This document shows, piece by piece, positions 52,805 through 60,409 of a stretch of 64,000 bases of DNA (position 1 is its first letter; every line of letters begins with the position of its first letter). The notes beneath the pieces are model-generated. The model made no database searches. It saw only the letters and a program-made list of their open reading frames with translations, and was not told where the DNA came from. The position numbers were made by a program, and so were the translations under genes. Location: contig CAZIFA010000001.1 in NCBI GenBank assembly GCA_964539025.1, positions 1 to 64,000 of the forward strand, in the 5' to 3' direction. This DNA comes from Micavibrio_A sp964539025. GTDB taxonomy: Bacteria; Pseudomonadota; Alphaproteobacteria; Micavibrionales; Micavibrionaceae.

Positions 52805-54919
52805 ATGTCAGATGCCACGGCTCAGAAAGAGCCGGATAAGAAAGCGGATAGTCCTGCCCCCACGGCTCCGCCGCCATCCGCATCCCCGCCGCCGATCAAG
52901 CCCGGGTCAGTGGGCGATGTTGTCCTCAACGAACATATCACGATTTTCAGCGGCAACCGTCTGCCCCAGTATGACAGGGGGCCGGTGAAGGCCTATGCCG
53001 CGCGCGGCACAGACAATGTACCGGTCAATCTTTTCGCCATGGTCTGCGAGGAACATTTAACGCCGCGCGGGAGCAAGGCCCCGAACTACGCCGCTATCAT
53101 CTCGCCGTCCCTGGTGCCGTTGGTCGCGGCGAAGGCGGCGTTCTGGACGCCCGCGGGGCGTGAAAAATACTGTTTCATCTACAATAATCTTCTGGGCGCG
53201 CCGCTGTTGAAGGAAGATTTGCGCGGCGGGCTTGGCCTGAAACCCGAATTGGTGCTCAGCGGCGTTATCCGCCCCATCATCAACGTGATCGCCGATATGC
53301 GCGACAAAGATATCGTGCACGGCAATATCCGGCCATCGAATATTTACGATGGCGGCAATAAAAATCTGGAACGCGCGATTCTTGGCGAATGTTTGAGCCT
53401 GCCGCCCGGTTACGACCAGCCTGTACTGTATGAGCCGATCGAGCGCGCTATGGTTTCCCCGGCGGGACGCGGGATGGGTACGACGCAGGACGATCTTTAT
53501 TCCTTTGGCGTCTCTCTGGCCGTTCTGATGCGATATTACGACCCGATGGAAAATATGTCGGATGAGGAAATTGTCGAGCGCAAGATCGAGGAGGGCAGCT
53601 ATGCGGCCATTCTCGGCAAGGATCGGTTCAGCGGCGCGATTCTCGAATTGCTTCGCGGCCTTTTGCAGGATGATGAGACGCAACGCTGGAATGTCGATGA
53701 AGTATTGCAATGGCTGGATGGCCGCCGCCTAAGCCCGAAACAAACGCAACGCCGGATAAAGGCCAGCCGCCCCATCACATTCAACAACGAAAAATATACG
53801 CGCCCTGAATTGCTGGCGCGTGATCTTAACAAGAATGTCAACGAAGCACGCCAGCTTGTTGAAAACGGCGAGATGGAACAATGGCTTTCGCGCGCGATGG
53901 AAGACAAGCTCGCGACGGCGCGCTTTGAGAAGGCGGTCCTGCAATCGGAAGAGGGTGGCAAAGGAGCCGGCTATACCGAACGTCTGGCCACCCGCGTCGC
54001 CATCGCGCTGCACCCGGAAGGGCCGATACGCTATAAATCGATCAGCATTTTGCCCGACGGGATAGGCACGGCGCTGTCCGAGGCCTTTATCATGAAGCGA
54101 GATCTTCAGACCTATATCGATTTTTTCATGTGCTATTTCATCACACAATGGGTCGATTCCCAATCGACCGCCGTATCGGATGTGAGCAACCTGATCAGCA
54201 AATTCGATGGTGCGCGCGCATATCTGCGTCAGAAAACACTGGGCGGCGGGCTTGAACGATGCGTGTATGCGTTGAATTCCGAAGTGCATTGCCTTTCCGA
54301 AAAACTGCAAAAATATTTTGTCCGCTCGCCCGAAGAAATGCTGCAGGCCTTTGAAAAAATTTCTAAATTGCCAAACCGCCCGACCATGTTTTTCGACCGG
54401 CACAGCGTGGCTTTCCTTTCGGTCAAGGACCGCAAGAACATAGACCCGTATACGCATGACCTGAACATGCCGGAGACCTACAGGCGTGTGCTTTCGGAGC
54501 TTAAAATTCTTGCCACCATCCAAAAGCGGTCGCAGATGGAGCGTTTCCCTGGCATAGCGGGCTGGATCATCGACAATCTTGGCAGTGTTTATGAACGTTT
54601 CCACGACCGTGAATTGCGGGTTGAGATACAGCGCAAGGTGGAACGGTTGAAGGACGCGGGCGATCTTTCGAAAATCGCCGTGATCTTCGATGATCCCGCC
54701 CTGTATCAGGAAGACAACACGAATTTCAGGCGCGCGATGCGCAAATATTACGATCTGGAACAAGAATCTGTTGAAATTGATCGCGAGCTTCAGAATGAAG
54801 GAACGATGGGTGAAGAAACGGGGCGCCAGATGGCGGCCGTTGTCGCAGCCGTGCTGGCCGGCCTGATTGTACTTATAATGGGATTTACATCGTTCGGCGG
54901 TTCGCCGAAAGGATTTTAG
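52805..54919 (+). CDS. membrane-anchored kinase-like protein, probably a pseudokinase
   Basis: A 704-residue protein. A Pro/Ala-rich start (residues 1-35) precedes a region with the layout of a bacterial Ser/Thr kinase C-lobe: HGNIRPSNIY (172-181, in place of HRDLKPEN), YEPIERA (the APE region), and TQDDLYSFGVSLAVLM (227-242, subdomain IX). The catalytic aspartate is Asn here and the DFG position reads ILGE, so catalysis is unlikely. A long helical middle follows, and one C-terminal TM helix (AAVVAAVLAGLIVLIMGFTSF) anchors it. It precedes a two- to three-helix membrane protein by 3 bases. Role likely signalling scaffold. Confidence 0.7.
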   Translation: MSDATAQKEPDKKADSPAPTAPPPSASPPPIKPGSVGDVVLNEHITIFSGNRLPQYDRGPVKAYAARGTDNVPVNLFAMVCEEHLTPRGSKAPNYAAIISPSLVPLVAAKAAFWTPAGREKYCFIYNNLLGAPLLKEDLRGGLGLKPELVLSGVIRPIINVIADMRDKDIVHGNIRPSNIYDGGNKNLERAILGECLSLPPGYDQPVLYEPIERAMVSPAGRGMGTTQDDLYSFGVSLAVLMRYYDPMENMSDEEIVERKIEEGSYAAILGKDRFSGAILELLRGLLQDDETQRWNVDEVLQWLDGRRLSPKQTQRRIKASRPITFNNEKYTRPELLARDLNKNVNEARQLVENGEMEQWLSRAMEDKLATARFEKAVLQSEEGGKGAGYTERLATRVAIALHPEGPIRYKSISILPDGIGTALSEAFIMKRDLQTYIDFFMCYFITQWVDSQSTAVSDVSNLISKFDGARAYLRQKTLGGGLERCVYALNSEVHCLSEKLQKYFVRSPEEMLQAFEKISKLPNRPTMFFDRHSVAFLSVKDRKNIDPYTHDLNMPETYRRVLSELKILATIQKRSQMERFPGIAGWIIDNLGSVYERFHDRELRVEIQRKVERLKDAGDLSKIAVIFDDPALYQEDNTNFRRAMRKYYDLEQESVEIDRELQNEGTMGEETGRQMAAVVAAVLAGLIVLIMGFTSFGGSPKGF

Positions 54920-54922
54920 GCC

Positions 54923-55435
54923 ATGGCAAAACGCAAAAAATCTTCTGCGCGTACATGGAAGGCACAGATACTCCTGATTGTTTCGATGATCGCGGGTGTT
55001 ATGTTCGCCGCCGTTTCGGTTATCATGGTGGTTGGCATGGTTCCCACTATTGTGGCTGGCGTTGTCGATAGAACCAAGGGCAAGGTTCGCACATTGACTG
55101 TAGGTGCAATGAATTTCGCTGGATGCGCGCCTTTTATGATAGAGGTGTTCAAGAGCGGGAACAATATCTCCACCGCCATCACCTATATTCTGCAGCCACG
55201 AACCATTGTCGTGATGTATTTTGCCGCAGGCATGGGCTACCTGATCGACTGGGCGATGACGGGGATCGTTTCTTCCATCATGGTTCAGAAGGCCAAGAAG
55301 CGCATTAAAGATATTCAAAAGCAGCAAAAAGATCTCGTAGAACGCTGGGGTCCCGAGGTCACCGGTACTATCCCTCTGGATGAATACGGTTTTCCCAAGG
55401 ACAGTTTCCCGGCCAAGGTTTCCGATGACCTTTAG
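54923..55435 (+). CDS. hypothetical membrane protein
   Basis: A 170-residue protein with three hydrophobic helices (ILLIVSMIAGVMFAAVSVIMVVGM, a second over TIVVMYFAAGMGYLIDWAM, and a weaker one between) followed by a basic helical tail (KAKKRIKDIQKQQKDLVE). No family recognised. It starts 3 bases after the pseudokinase gene, so the two are almost certainly co-transcribed and may form a complex. Confidence 0.7.
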   Translation: MAKRKKSSARTWKAQILLIVSMIAGVMFAAVSVIMVVGMVPTIVAGVVDRTKGKVRTLTVGAMNFAGCAPFMIEVFKSGNNISTAITYILQPRTIVVMYFAAGMGYLIDWAMTGIVSSIMVQKAKKRIKDIQKQQKDLVERWGPEVTGTIPLDEYGFPKDSFPAKVSDDL

Positions 55436-55440
55436 GTCTC

Positions 55441-55472
55441 TTAAACATTCCTTAAGGCGCATTTCCTATAAT
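55441..55472 (+). promoter_or_regulatory. CtrA-type promoter of the tadE-tadG unit
   Basis: Perfect TTAA-N7-TTAA (55441-55455) followed by TATAAT at 55467-55472; the second TTAA is 15 bases before the -10. It lies 97 bases before the first Tad gene and immediately after the previous stop codon. Confidence 0.6.
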
Positions 55473-55568
55473 AAAAGAAATGAAAGCATGTGTGGCTGGT
55501 GAAGGCCCTCATGCTTTTCGTGCGTTATGGGCTTAAATAAAATTAGATTTAAATTTAGAAAAAGTTAG

Positions 55569-56090
55569 ATGGAATCGTTGCTGAAAAAATGGTGGGGTAG
55601 GAACGACGGGGTTACGGCTGTTGAATTCAGCATGATAGCCGTGCCTTTCGTTGTGATGACGGTCGGCATCATCGAAATGGCGCTGATGTTCACCTCGCAG
55701 GCTCTTCTTCAGGAATCGACTTTTACGGCATCTCGCCTGATTCGTACCGGACAGCTCCAGCAATCCGAATCCGCGGGGCAGGAACAGATGTTCCGTGACG
55801 CCGTGTGCGATTTCTCCGCGCTTTTGATCCCATGCAATGATATCCAGTTTCAGGTTGTGGAAGTTCCTAGCTTTGACGAAGCGGACGACAATCCGCCGCA
55901 GTTCGATGAGGACGGAAACCTGCTCGATACGCCGTTTGATCCGGGCGATGCGGACAGCGTGAATGTAATCCGCGTCGTTTACAATTATCCGATCCGCACG
56001 CCGTTGATGCAGCCGCTTCTGGCCAATCACGATAACGGGGTGCGTACGATGATGTCGACGATCGTTCTGCAAGCTGAACCGTACGAATAA
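55569..56090 (+). CDS. TadE-like pseudopilin
   Basis: A 173-residue minor pilin-like protein. The N-terminus NDGVTAVEFSMIAVPFVVMTVGIIEMALMF is a type IVb prepilin signal (G-x-TAVEF, cleavage before the hydrophobic helix with Glu at +5). The periplasmic part has one cysteine pair (AVCDFSALLIPCND) and acidic loops. TadE proteins work with TadF in pilus biogenesis. Follows a CtrA-type promoter. Confidence 0.88.
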   Translation: MESLLKKWWGRNDGVTAVEFSMIAVPFVVMTVGIIEMALMFTSQALLQESTFTASRLIRTGQLQQSESAGQEQMFRDAVCDFSALLIPCNDIQFQVVEVPSFDEADDNPPQFDEDGNLLDTPFDPGDADSVNVIRVVYNYPIRTPLMQPLLANHDNGVRTMMSTIVLQAEPYE

Positions 56091-56093
56091 GAG

Positions 56094-56663
56094 ATGATGG
56101 TAATGAAACAGTTCATGTGCGATATCGCAAGGAAGTTTGGAATTGCCCGTTATGCGGCCGAAGAGCGCGCGGTGGCGGCGATCGAAACGGCCATTCTCAT
56201 GCCGCTGCTGATATCGCTGCTTCTGGGTTGTTACGATCTTGGTCAGGGAATTATCCTGAACCAAAAAACGATCGGCGCTTCGCAGATTATCGGCGATCTG
56301 GTTGCGCGCGATCGGACCGTTACCCTGCCTATATTGCAAGATATGATTCGCGCGGGCGAGCTGGCTTATGAGCCGTATGATACCAGCAGCTTCGGCTATG
56401 ACATCGTCAGCGTTGAATTCGACGATGACGGCGACCCGACCGTGCTGTGGCGCGTTACGCATAATATGCAGCCAAATAACGCTGCGGTTGCCAGTACAGA
56501 GGGGCTTGGCGATGCCGGAGACGGCATTGTCGTTGTGACAACGGAATACGGCTATGTTCCTTATTTTTCACATTTTGTTGTGGATGCAATCAATATGAGG
56601 GAAGTCGCATTCCTTCATGGGCGCAGAAGCTCAACGGTTACTTGTGACGATTGCCCGAGTTAA
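56094..56663 (+). CDS. TadE/TadF-like pseudopilin
   Basis: A 189-residue pseudopilin. EERAVAAIETAILMPLLISLLLGCYDLGQGII is the prepilin-like helix, with AIETA in place of the AVEF of the partner. The C-terminal domain has a C..C pair (TVTCDDCPS at the very end). The second gene in the cluster, 4 bases after the TadE-like gene; together they probably are the TadE/TadF pair. ATG 56094 or 56103 are both possible. Confidence 0.85.
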   Translation: MMVMKQFMCDIARKFGIARYAAEERAVAAIETAILMPLLISLLLGCYDLGQGIILNQKTIGASQIIGDLVARDRTVTLPILQDMIRAGELAYEPYDTSSFGYDIVSVEFDDDGDPTVLWRVTHNMQPNNAAVASTEGLGDAGDGIVVVTTEYGYVPYFSHFVVDAINMREVAFLHGRRSSTVTCDDCPS

Positions 56664-56689
56664 AAGACCAATTTTATGGGAGGTGTGAG

Positions 56690-58054
56690 ATGACACTGTT
56701 CGAAACGCTGAAAAGATATATTAAGGATCACAAAGGGGTAGCGGCCGTATGGTTCGGGATGATGGTTCCGCTCGTCGTCACCTCTGTCGGGCTTTCGGTC
56801 GATATGGGCCAGACATATCTGGTAAAAGAACGTTTGTCGCGCGCGCTTGATGCCGCCGCTCTGGCCGCCGCCGCCATGCCGACGGATGATGTCAATGCGA
56901 TTGAAGAGAAAATCAACGATTTCCTTGATGTAAACTATCCTGATAACGTTGTCGGATTCCAGACACATATTGAGGTTAGCAACAATACGGACACGTTATA
57001 TGTCGAAGCATGGGCCGAGCTTAATCCAACATTCATGCAGGTGTTCGGTCAGGATACGATCCAGGTTAAGGCTGTTTCCGAAGTAACCAAAGAGGTTAAG
57101 GCGATTGAAGTCGTACTTGTCATGGACGTGACGGGTTCGATGAGCACGAACAACAACATTGCAACGCTCCGAACCGCTGCAACCAACTTCGTGAATACGA
57201 TGTTCGAACGCGTGAATGATACGAACATGATCAAGATCGGTCTCGTACCGTTCAGTTCGTCCGTCAATGTCGGTAATTATGGCTTGGGCAAAAACCCATC
57301 CGGTACAGCGTATGACACAGCCTTTGTGAATAATCCCAACAACACGACTTACAGTACCACGAGTACGAGCCGTTGGGGTGGGTGTGTGATTGAGAGCACA
57401 ACGACATGGGATGACCGGGACGACCATGACGGTCCATGGGATATGTACCGCTATTGCCGGAACAGCACGCCGTCGTCGACATCTTCTTCGCGCATCAGAG
57501 ATTGCGACAGGGTAAGTTCATCCGACAGATATACATCGAGAGATCAAAATTATCTGTGCCCAAAAACACCGGTAACGCCGCTGACCAACAGCAAAACGGA
57601 TCTTTTGGCCAACATTTCTCTTCTGAGGGCGGAAGGTAACACCTATATCAACAACGGCCTGACATGGGGTCTGCGCCTGATTTCGCCTGAATTCCCGTTC
57701 CGCGAAGGCGTGTCGTGGTCCAATGAGGACTGGACTAAGGCTATCATCCTGATGACCGATGGCGAAAGCACAATGCATCAGCATTATTCGATCTACGGCC
57801 CCACGGCCAGCCACGATATCGATGCCAATGATCTGGACAACCGGATTGAGGATGTCTGTGAGGACCTGCGTGATAAAAATGTTCTCGTGTACACGATCAC
57901 CTTCGATGACGGTGTATCGGAGGACACCAAGGAGATCTTCGAGAACTGCGCGACCAATCCTAGTATGTGGTACGATGCCCCGACTCAGGCCAGATTGCTC
58001 GAGGTCTACCAAAGCATTGCCAAAGAGCTGGCCAACCTGCACCTGTCCAAATAA
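56690..58054 (+). CDS. TadG-like protein with von Willebrand factor A domain
   Basis: A 454-residue protein. A TadE-like N-terminal helix (KGVAAVWFGMMVPLVVTSVGLSVDMGQ), a linker, and a VWA domain from VVLVMDVTGSMS (D146-x-T-G-S150, MIDAS) with ILMTDGEST and YTITFDDG. Serine/threonine/aspartate-rich loops are inserted (about 215-300). TadG-type proteins are needed for pilus function and may act as adhesins or tethers. ATG 56690 has GGGAGG upstream; the longer frame runs from the previous gene. Confidence 0.88.
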   Translation: MTLFETLKRYIKDHKGVAAVWFGMMVPLVVTSVGLSVDMGQTYLVKERLSRALDAAALAAAAMPTDDVNAIEEKINDFLDVNYPDNVVGFQTHIEVSNNTDTLYVEAWAELNPTFMQVFGQDTIQVKAVSEVTKEVKAIEVVLVMDVTGSMSTNNNIATLRTAATNFVNTMFERVNDTNMIKIGLVPFSSSVNVGNYGLGKNPSGTAYDTAFVNNPNNTTYSTTSTSRWGGCVIESTTTWDDRDDHDGPWDMYRYCRNSTPSSTSSSRIRDCDRVSSSDRYTSRDQNYLCPKTPVTPLTNSKTDLLANISLLRAEGNTYINNGLTWGLRLISPEFPFREGVSWSNEDWTKAIILMTDGESTMHQHYSIYGPTASHDIDANDLDNRIEDVCEDLRDKNVLVYTITFDDGVSEDTKEIFENCATNPSMWYDAPTQARLLEVYQSIAKELANLHLSK

Positions 58055-58070
58055 TCTGGTGGTATAAGCC

Positions 58071-58112
58071 AAACAGACACGGGGGTTACGAAAGTAATCC
58101 CCGTGTCTGTTT
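58071..58112 (+). terminator. 19-bp hairpin after tadG-like gene
   Basis: A near-perfect stem AAACAGACACGGGGGTTAC / GTAATCCCCGTGTCTGTTT with a GAAA tetraloop. There is no U tract afterwards, so it may serve as an RNA-stabilising or pausing hairpin rather than a true terminator. Confidence 0.6.
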
Positions 58113-58321
58113 GCTGGTATCTAATGCCCGCTTGTGCACAAATTCTAGGTAATACTAAAGTTATTTTGAGTAATTATTAGTATTTATTTGGCACATTTCA
58201 ACGAATAATAAGTAAATTCCAAATAAAAACATTTGTATAAAAATTGAAATAAATTCTTTCATTACAAAAATGTATTTTTTTATGACTACTGCGGTGATTC
58301 CATAAGTAAAACCCATTTTTT
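58113..58321. other. AT-rich gap upstream of the flp promoter
   Basis: Over 200 bases without a gene, very AT-rich (58140-58320). I see no ORF of note; it probably contains the regulatory region of the pilin gene, whose CtrA-like box begins at 58322. Confidence 0.6.
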
Positions 58322-58352
58322 TTAACTACTCTTTAAAAAGTTATGGTATATT
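58322..58352 (+). promoter_or_regulatory. CtrA-type promoter of flp
   Basis: Perfect TTAA-N7-TTAA (58322-58336) and a -10 TATATT at 58347-58352, 14 bases after the second TTAA. The leader to the flp ATG is about 90 bases. Caulobacter pilA is activated by CtrA from a similar layout. Confidence 0.65.
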
Positions 58353-58448
58353 CTAAAGATAACGGTTGGGGTGCTTCGAAGTTTTTTTGAACGCCATAAA
58401 AAACCTAAAGCAAAACTTGTTGGAAACCAAAACGAAGGAGATTATTTA

Positions 58449-58634
58449 ATGCTTATCAAATTGCTTGCACTGAAAAATGCTTACCTTTCTAACGAAAGCG
58501 GCGCTACAGCTATCGAATATGCTCTGATCGCTGCCGGTATCTCGCTGGCCATCGTGGCTGCCGTGTTTACGTTCGGCGATGAATTGGAAGTTCTGTTTAG
58601 CGGCCTTGCCGGTAACCTGGACGGTACACAATAA
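58449..58634 (+). CDS. Flp family type IVb pilin
   Basis: A 61-residue major pilin candidate. ATG 58449 with GAAGGAG ahead opens MLIKLLALKNAYLSNESGATAIEYALIAAGISLAIVAAVFTFGDEL: the leader ends at G before ATAIEYALIAAGI, the glutamate is conserved, and a single hydrophobic helix follows. It resembles the orphan pilin at 21240. Cleaved by the CpaA peptidase encoded next. A terminator follows. Confidence 0.93.
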   Translation: MLIKLLALKNAYLSNESGATAIEYALIAAGISLAIVAAVFTFGDELEVLFSGLAGNLDGTQ

Positions 58635-58661
58635 TACGTCTGTAAAGACGCTAAAAGATTT

Positions 58662-58701
58662 GGCCCGCCAGACAAAAAAATGCGCTGGCGGGCCTTTTCT
58701 T
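58662..58701 (+). terminator. rho-independent terminator of flp
   Basis: GGCCCGCCAG / CTGGCGGGCC stem (58662-58671 and 58685-58694) with an A-rich loop and TTTTCTT after. Typical of a strongly transcribed pilin gene kept apart from the assembly genes. Confidence 0.85.
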
Positions 58702-58752
58702 AAAAATCCTTCCTTCTTTTTCTATTAACCCCCACATCAAGGCTGGCAAACC

Positions 58753-59316
58753 ATGATCTTATTTCTGGTCGTATTTTGTATGTTGGTCGTCATCGGATTC
58801 GGAGTCGCGGCTGCGATATCCGATTTTAAATCGATGACTATTCCCAATCTCTATGCCGCATTCATTGCCCTGGCCTTTATTCCCGCCTATCTGGCGGATG
58901 CATTTACTGGCTCGGGTATGGAATTTTTTGCCTCGTGGAAATCGCATCTGATCGCGGGCGCCTTGGTATTCATAGTCACATTCGTGCTGTTCTCGGCCCG
59001 AATCATCGGCGCAGGGGATTCCAAGCTGTGCAGCGCCATGGCCCTTTGGGTGGGGCTGGGCGGCCTGGCTTCTTACCTTTTCTATATGGCGGTCGTGGGG
59101 GCCTTGCTCGGGCTGGCCACGAAAATCCTTCATGTCAGCAAGCCGTTCAAAAACCCTCAGGCAGGAAGCTGGATCGCCAAATCGCAGAATGGCGAGCTGG
59201 GCGTGCCCTATGGCATAGCGATCTGTTTTGGCTTGATCGTTGCATTCTATCAACTGGATTATTTCTCGCCGGAAAAACTTGCCCTTTTGGCAGGCCTTAC
59301 GGAAAACCAGCGTTAA
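58753..59316 (+). CDS. cpaA: type IV prepilin peptidase CpaA/TadV
   Basis: A 187-residue polytopic aspartic peptidase that removes the leader from Flp. Two catalytic aspartates: AAISDFKSMTIPN and RIIGAGDSKL (GxGDxK). Six or so membrane helices fill the rest, without the N-terminal methylase domain of PilD, as usual for TadV. Immediately follows flp. Confidence 0.93.
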   Translation: MILFLVVFCMLVVIGFGVAAAISDFKSMTIPNLYAAFIALAFIPAYLADAFTGSGMEFFASWKSHLIAGALVFIVTFVLFSARIIGAGDSKLCSAMALWVGLGGLASYLFYMAVVGALLGLATKILHVSKPFKNPQAGSWIAKSQNGELGVPYGIAICFGLIVAFYQLDYFSPEKLALLAGLTENQR

Positions 59317-59360
59317 GCTGGAACGCTAAAAAAAAGCGTGATGCCAAATCTTTTCGCCCT

Positions 59361-59391
59361 TTAGGTTTTTCTTAACCAAATGGCGATAGGT
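59361..59391 (+). promoter_or_regulatory. CtrA-type promoter ahead of cpaB
   Basis: TTAG-N7-TTAACC (59361-59377), one base off the perfect box, with a possible -10 GATAGG at 59385-59390, 13 bases after the second half. It lies about 120 bases before cpaB. Confidence 0.45.
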
Positions 59392-59497
59392 TTGGGGTGT
59401 GTAGCCTACCTCTCTGTGTTCCTCTCATTTCCTCAATCCTGCAAAAAGCCACGCCGTGCGTTGCGCACATTGGCTTTTGAACAACGGAGTCCTAACG

Positions 59498-60409
59498 ATG
59501 AATAAAAATGTTTTGATCGTACTGGCCGGTGGTTTCGTGATCGCTATTTTGGTGGCGGTCCTCGTGCAGGCGTCGCTTGGCGGGAAAAAAGAAGATACGG
59601 GATCCAAGACTTTGGTTCTCGTGGCGGCGACAGATCTGGCTTTAGGCACAGAATTAAAAGACGGCGACCTGAAATGGCAGGCTTGGCCGGGCAGCGCCTT
59701 TGAAGGCGCGATCATACGCAAAGATGAACAGCCAGCGGCAGAAGCCCTGAAAGGACGATTGATCCAGCGCGTATCTGCGGGACAGCCTGTCCTGAACAGC
59801 TACACGTTTAAAGAAGGTAAAGGCAACGTGGTTGCAGCCGTGCTTGAAAAAGGCATGCGCGCCGTCGCCATCCCGGTCAAATCAGAAACCATGGCGGGCG
59901 GGTTCGTCTCCCCCGGCGATTTTGTCGATGTGATCCTTACTTACAAGGTCGAAGTGGACAGGGAAGATACGGCCGAAACAGGTTCTTTCATCAACAGCCA
60001 TGTGTCCGAAACCATTTTAAAGAATGTGAAGGTTCTGGCTGTTGACCAGGAAGCCTCACGTGAAGAAGACAAAGCCAAGGTTGCCCGCACGGTGACGCTG
60101 GCCGTCGATTCCAAGGGTGCTGAGACAGTCGCGCTGGCGGCTGAGATGGGCGATATAACGCTCACCTTGCGCGGAATCGGCGATGATGCGCCCGAAAAGG
60201 CTTCGATGACGACGGATATTGAAGTCAGCCGTGCGATGCAAAACATCGCTCGCATCAAGAGCGGCGGCACGACCGGCGGCCCGGTACGCATATACAACGG
60301 ATCTACGATGCAGGAAGTCCGCCCGCGCGGTGCCGGTGTCGAAAATTTTGAACAAAATAAAAATGAAGGCTCGGAAGAAGCCTCTCCGGCAGAAGGTAGT
60401 CAACAATGA
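59498..60409 (+). CDS. cpaB: pilus assembly protein CpaB/RcpC
   Basis: A 303-residue periplasmic protein anchored by one N-terminal helix (VLIVLAGGFVIAILVAVLVQASLG). The SAF domain begins LVAATDLALGTELKDGDLKWQAWP, with GRLIQRVSAGQPVLNSYTF and GMRAVAIPVKSETMAGGFVSPGDFVDVILTYKV. It works with the secretin of the Tad pilus. ATG 59498 has GGAG upstream; the longer frame is rejected. Its stop overlaps the cpaC start. Confidence 0.92.
   Translation: MNKNVLIVLAGGFVIAILVAVLVQASLGGKKEDTGSKTLVLVAATDLALGTELKDGDLKWQAWPGSAFEGAIIRKDEQPAAEALKGRLIQRVSAGQPVLNSYTFKEGKGNVVAAVLEKGMRAVAIPVKSETMAGGFVSPGDFVDVILTYKVEVDREDTAETGSFINSHVSETILKNVKVLAVDQEASREEDKAKVARTVTLAVDSKGAETVALAAEMGDITLTLRGIGDDAPEKASMTTDIEVSRAMQNIARIKSGGTTGGPVRIYNGSTMQEVRPRGAGVENFEQNKNEGSEEASPAEGSQQ

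Noticed and set aside
53729..55462. Long minus-strand ORF of 577 codons opposite the pseudokinase
   Set aside because: It is antisense to genes with clear domain structure, is rich in His/Arg/Gln typical of a shadow frame, and matches no family.
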